DNA from: Candidatus Faecivivens stercoravium
GTDB taxonomy: Bacteria; Bacillota; Clostridia; Oscillospirales; Ruminococcaceae
Direction: 5' to 3'
Length of the DNA: 6,920 bases
NCBI GenBank assembly: GCA_018712425.1
Contig: DVHA01000205.1
Span: 1-6,920, forward strand
The first letter of the stretch is position 1. The number at the start of each line of letters is the position of its first letter. Position numbers and translations under genes: made by a program. This document shows, piece by piece, positions 6,145-6,920 of this stretch. Under the pieces are notes generated by a model. The model saw nothing but the letters and a program-made list of their open reading frames with translations, was not told where the DNA came from and searched no databases.

Positions 6145-6238
6145 AATTCGCCTGCGGCGAGTGAAGGGTGAAAATGCGCTTCGCGCAGTGAAATCTGCCC
6201 CTTCGGGACAGGTTATGGTATCGCTTCGCGATGATTTT
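6141..6238 (+). repeat. Tandem array of GTGAAAT spacers and mini-hairpins
   Basis: Four short hairpins alternate with a GTGAAAT-type spacer. The spacer at 6141-6147 contains the stop codon of the wzy-like gene. Next come hairpin 6148-6160 (TCGCC/GGCGA) and the degenerate spacer GTGAAGGGTGAAAA (6161-6174). Hairpin 6175-6187 follows (TGCGC/GCGCA, loop TTC), then an exact GTGAAAT (6188-6194). Hairpin 6195-6211 (CTG-CCC/GGG-CAG, loop TTC, one mismatch) leads to a diverged spacer and hairpin 6220-6232 (ATCGC/GCGAT, loop TTC), ending in GATTTTAA. I recall similar arrays in gut Clostridia, but this was not checked. No coding potential. Confidence 0.75.
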
Positions 6239-6272
6239 AATGTTGCAATCGGAAGGTTTTCGGCAGGACACC

Positions 6273-6469
6273 GGCTGAAACGTTGAAAACGGACCTGGCG
6301 TTAACGTTACGAAGCGGCGTGCGGCAAAAAGAGGTTTAGGATCCAGCCCTTTTTAAAGGGCTGGCGAGCATCCAAGGAGCAGCGCTCCTTGGCAGGCGCT
6401 CACCAGACGTACTTCCGAAGCTTTTCACGGCTTTGCCGCCCGAAACGAAGGGTGCGCAGCACCCAAAAA
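6273..6469 (+). repeat. Modular intergenic hairpin repeat, copy R3
   Basis: The left edge (6273-6304, ending CTGGCGTTAA) matches R2. AAAAAGAGGTTTAGG (6326-6340) matches R1 with a three-base insertion. Hairpin 6343-6364 (CCAGCCCTTT/AAAGGGCTGG) corresponds to R1 35-53. Hairpin 6372-6392 (CCAAGGAGC/GCTCCTTGG, loop AGC) corresponds to R1 110-130. The right block 6393-6469 aligns gap-free with R1 131-207 and ends in a perfect GGGTGC/GCACCC hairpin (6450-6464). Nothing in 6239-6272 is recognisable. Confidence 0.82.
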
Positions 6470-6481
6470 ATGCTTTAAAAT

Positions 6482-6510
6482 AGCCGCTCCGGCGACGGGG
6501 CGGCTTTTAT
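6482..6510 (+). terminator. Rho-independent terminator just upstream of the licD-type gene
   Basis: AGCCGCTCC (6482-6490) pairs with GGGGCGGCT (6497-6505) in a 9-bp stem with one G-T pair and a 6-base loop. TTTTATTT (6505-6512) follows. It should end transcription from the tagD unit after R3. It leaves only 8 bases between the T-tract and the ribosome binding site GAAGGAG (6521-6527), so it could instead act as an attenuator for the downstream gene. Confidence 0.72.
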
Positions 6511-6535
6511 TTAGAAGTTAGAAGGAGTGCTTACA

Positions 6536-6920
6536 GTGGACAAACAGACCCTGGTCCGCGTCCAGCAGACGGTCGAGGAGATCCTGTCGGTAATCGACCG
6601 GCAGGCGAAAGCCTGCGGGGTGGACTACTACCTCTTTTACGGCAGCGCCCTGGGGGCGGTCCGCCACCACGGCTTCATCCCCTGGGACGACGACGCGGAC
6701 ATCGTCCTCTTCCGACCGGACTTTGAGAAGCTGCGGGCCTACTGGATGGCCCACCCGGTCGAGGGGTATTTCTGGCAGGATACCCGCACCGACCCCGGGT
6801 ATAATATTAAAATCACCAAGATCCGCAAAGACAACACCGCCTTTGTTGAGCCGCAGATCAAAGGCCTTGAGATGCACCACGGGCTTTTCGTCGACATTTT
6901 CGTGCTGGACGACTATGTGC
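6536..6920 (+). CDS. LicD family phosphotransferase, 5' part
   Basis: Only the first 128 codons are in the window; the frame is open at the right edge. The LicD signature is clear: GSALGAVRHHGFIPW (36-50) followed by DDDAD (51-55), the acidic metal-binding site of this nucleotidyltransferase-like fold. HHGLFVDIFVLDD (114-126) matches the family's usual (F/V)DIFPLD segment. LicD proteins transfer phosphocholine, or in some relatives other phospho-alcohols, from a CDP-linked donor to teichoic acids or surface glycans. The substrate here is unknown, since no choline uptake or activation genes are visible. The start is GTG at 6536, eight bases after GAAGGAG (6521-6527); no ATG occurs in frame until codon 71, inside the domain. 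It begins just after a terminator, so its own promoter is unclear. It fits a phospho-decorated polysaccharide locus. Confidence 0.93.
   Translation, partial: MDKQTLVRVQQTVEEILSVIDRQAKACGVDYYLFYGSALGAVRHHGFIPWDDDADIVLFRPDFEKLRAYWMAHPVEGYFWQDTRTDPGYNIKITKIRKDNTAFVEPQIKGLEMHHGLFVDIFVLDDYV

Noticed and set aside
6141..6238. A CRISPR array, suggested by alternating constant and variable parts
   Set aside because: The constant part is only 7 bases, the variable parts are palindromes of 13-17 bases, and no cas gene is visible. It does not fit CRISPR dimensions.
6482..6505. A defined antiterminator made by pairing the terminator arm with upstream R3 sequence
   Set aside because: GGAGCAGC (6376-6383) pairs with GCCGCTCC with one mismatch, but that segment is already in a perfect 9-bp hairpin, so a convincing alternative fold is not visible by eye.

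Overview
The window is part of a surface-polysaccharide or teichoic-acid-like locus, probably from a high-GC member of the Clostridia (Oscillospirales type). That placement is inference. It rests on the Bacillota-type TagD and CDP-glycerol transferase proteins, strong AGGAG-type ribosome binding sites, a perfectly spaced sigma-A promoter, genes with mostly G/C-ending codons, and AT-richer gaps full of hairpins. All six recognisable genes lie on the + strand.

Layout: 1-413 is non-coding and holds a modular hairpin-rich repeat (R1), an intrinsic terminator and a strong promoter (340-368). 414-2416 is a two-gene unit: a GT2 glycosyltransferase and a TagB/TagF-type CDP-glycerol glycerophosphotransferase. 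2417-2907 is a large structured gap with a second repeat copy (R2), two 25-bp palindromes and a cloverleaf-like structure. 2908-6144 is a three-gene unit: TagD, a GT4 glycosyltransferase with an odd Pro/Gly-rich N-terminus, and a 12-TM Wzy/O-antigen-ligase-type membrane protein. 6145-6535 holds a tandem mini-hairpin array starting inside the wzy-like stop codon, a third repeat copy (R3) and a terminator. 6536-6920 is the start of a LicD-family phosphotransferase gene, cut by the window end.

Working together (inference from families): TagD makes CDP-glycerol. The CDP-glycerol transferase puts phosphoglycerol on a glycan built by the GT2 and GT4 enzymes. The Wzy-like protein polymerises or ligates the lipid-linked units outside the membrane. 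LicD may add phosphocholine or another phospho-substituent. Known parallels are pneumococcal capsule loci with gct plus a CDP-glycerol transferase, and wall teichoic acid loci.

The protein set is recognisable and not novel in itself. The most unusual content is in the three long gaps, each of which carries a copy of one modular repeat family at a transcription-unit boundary. One stem differs between R1 and R3 at three base pairs, all compensated. The separate GTGAAAT/mini-hairpin array is a second structured repeat type.
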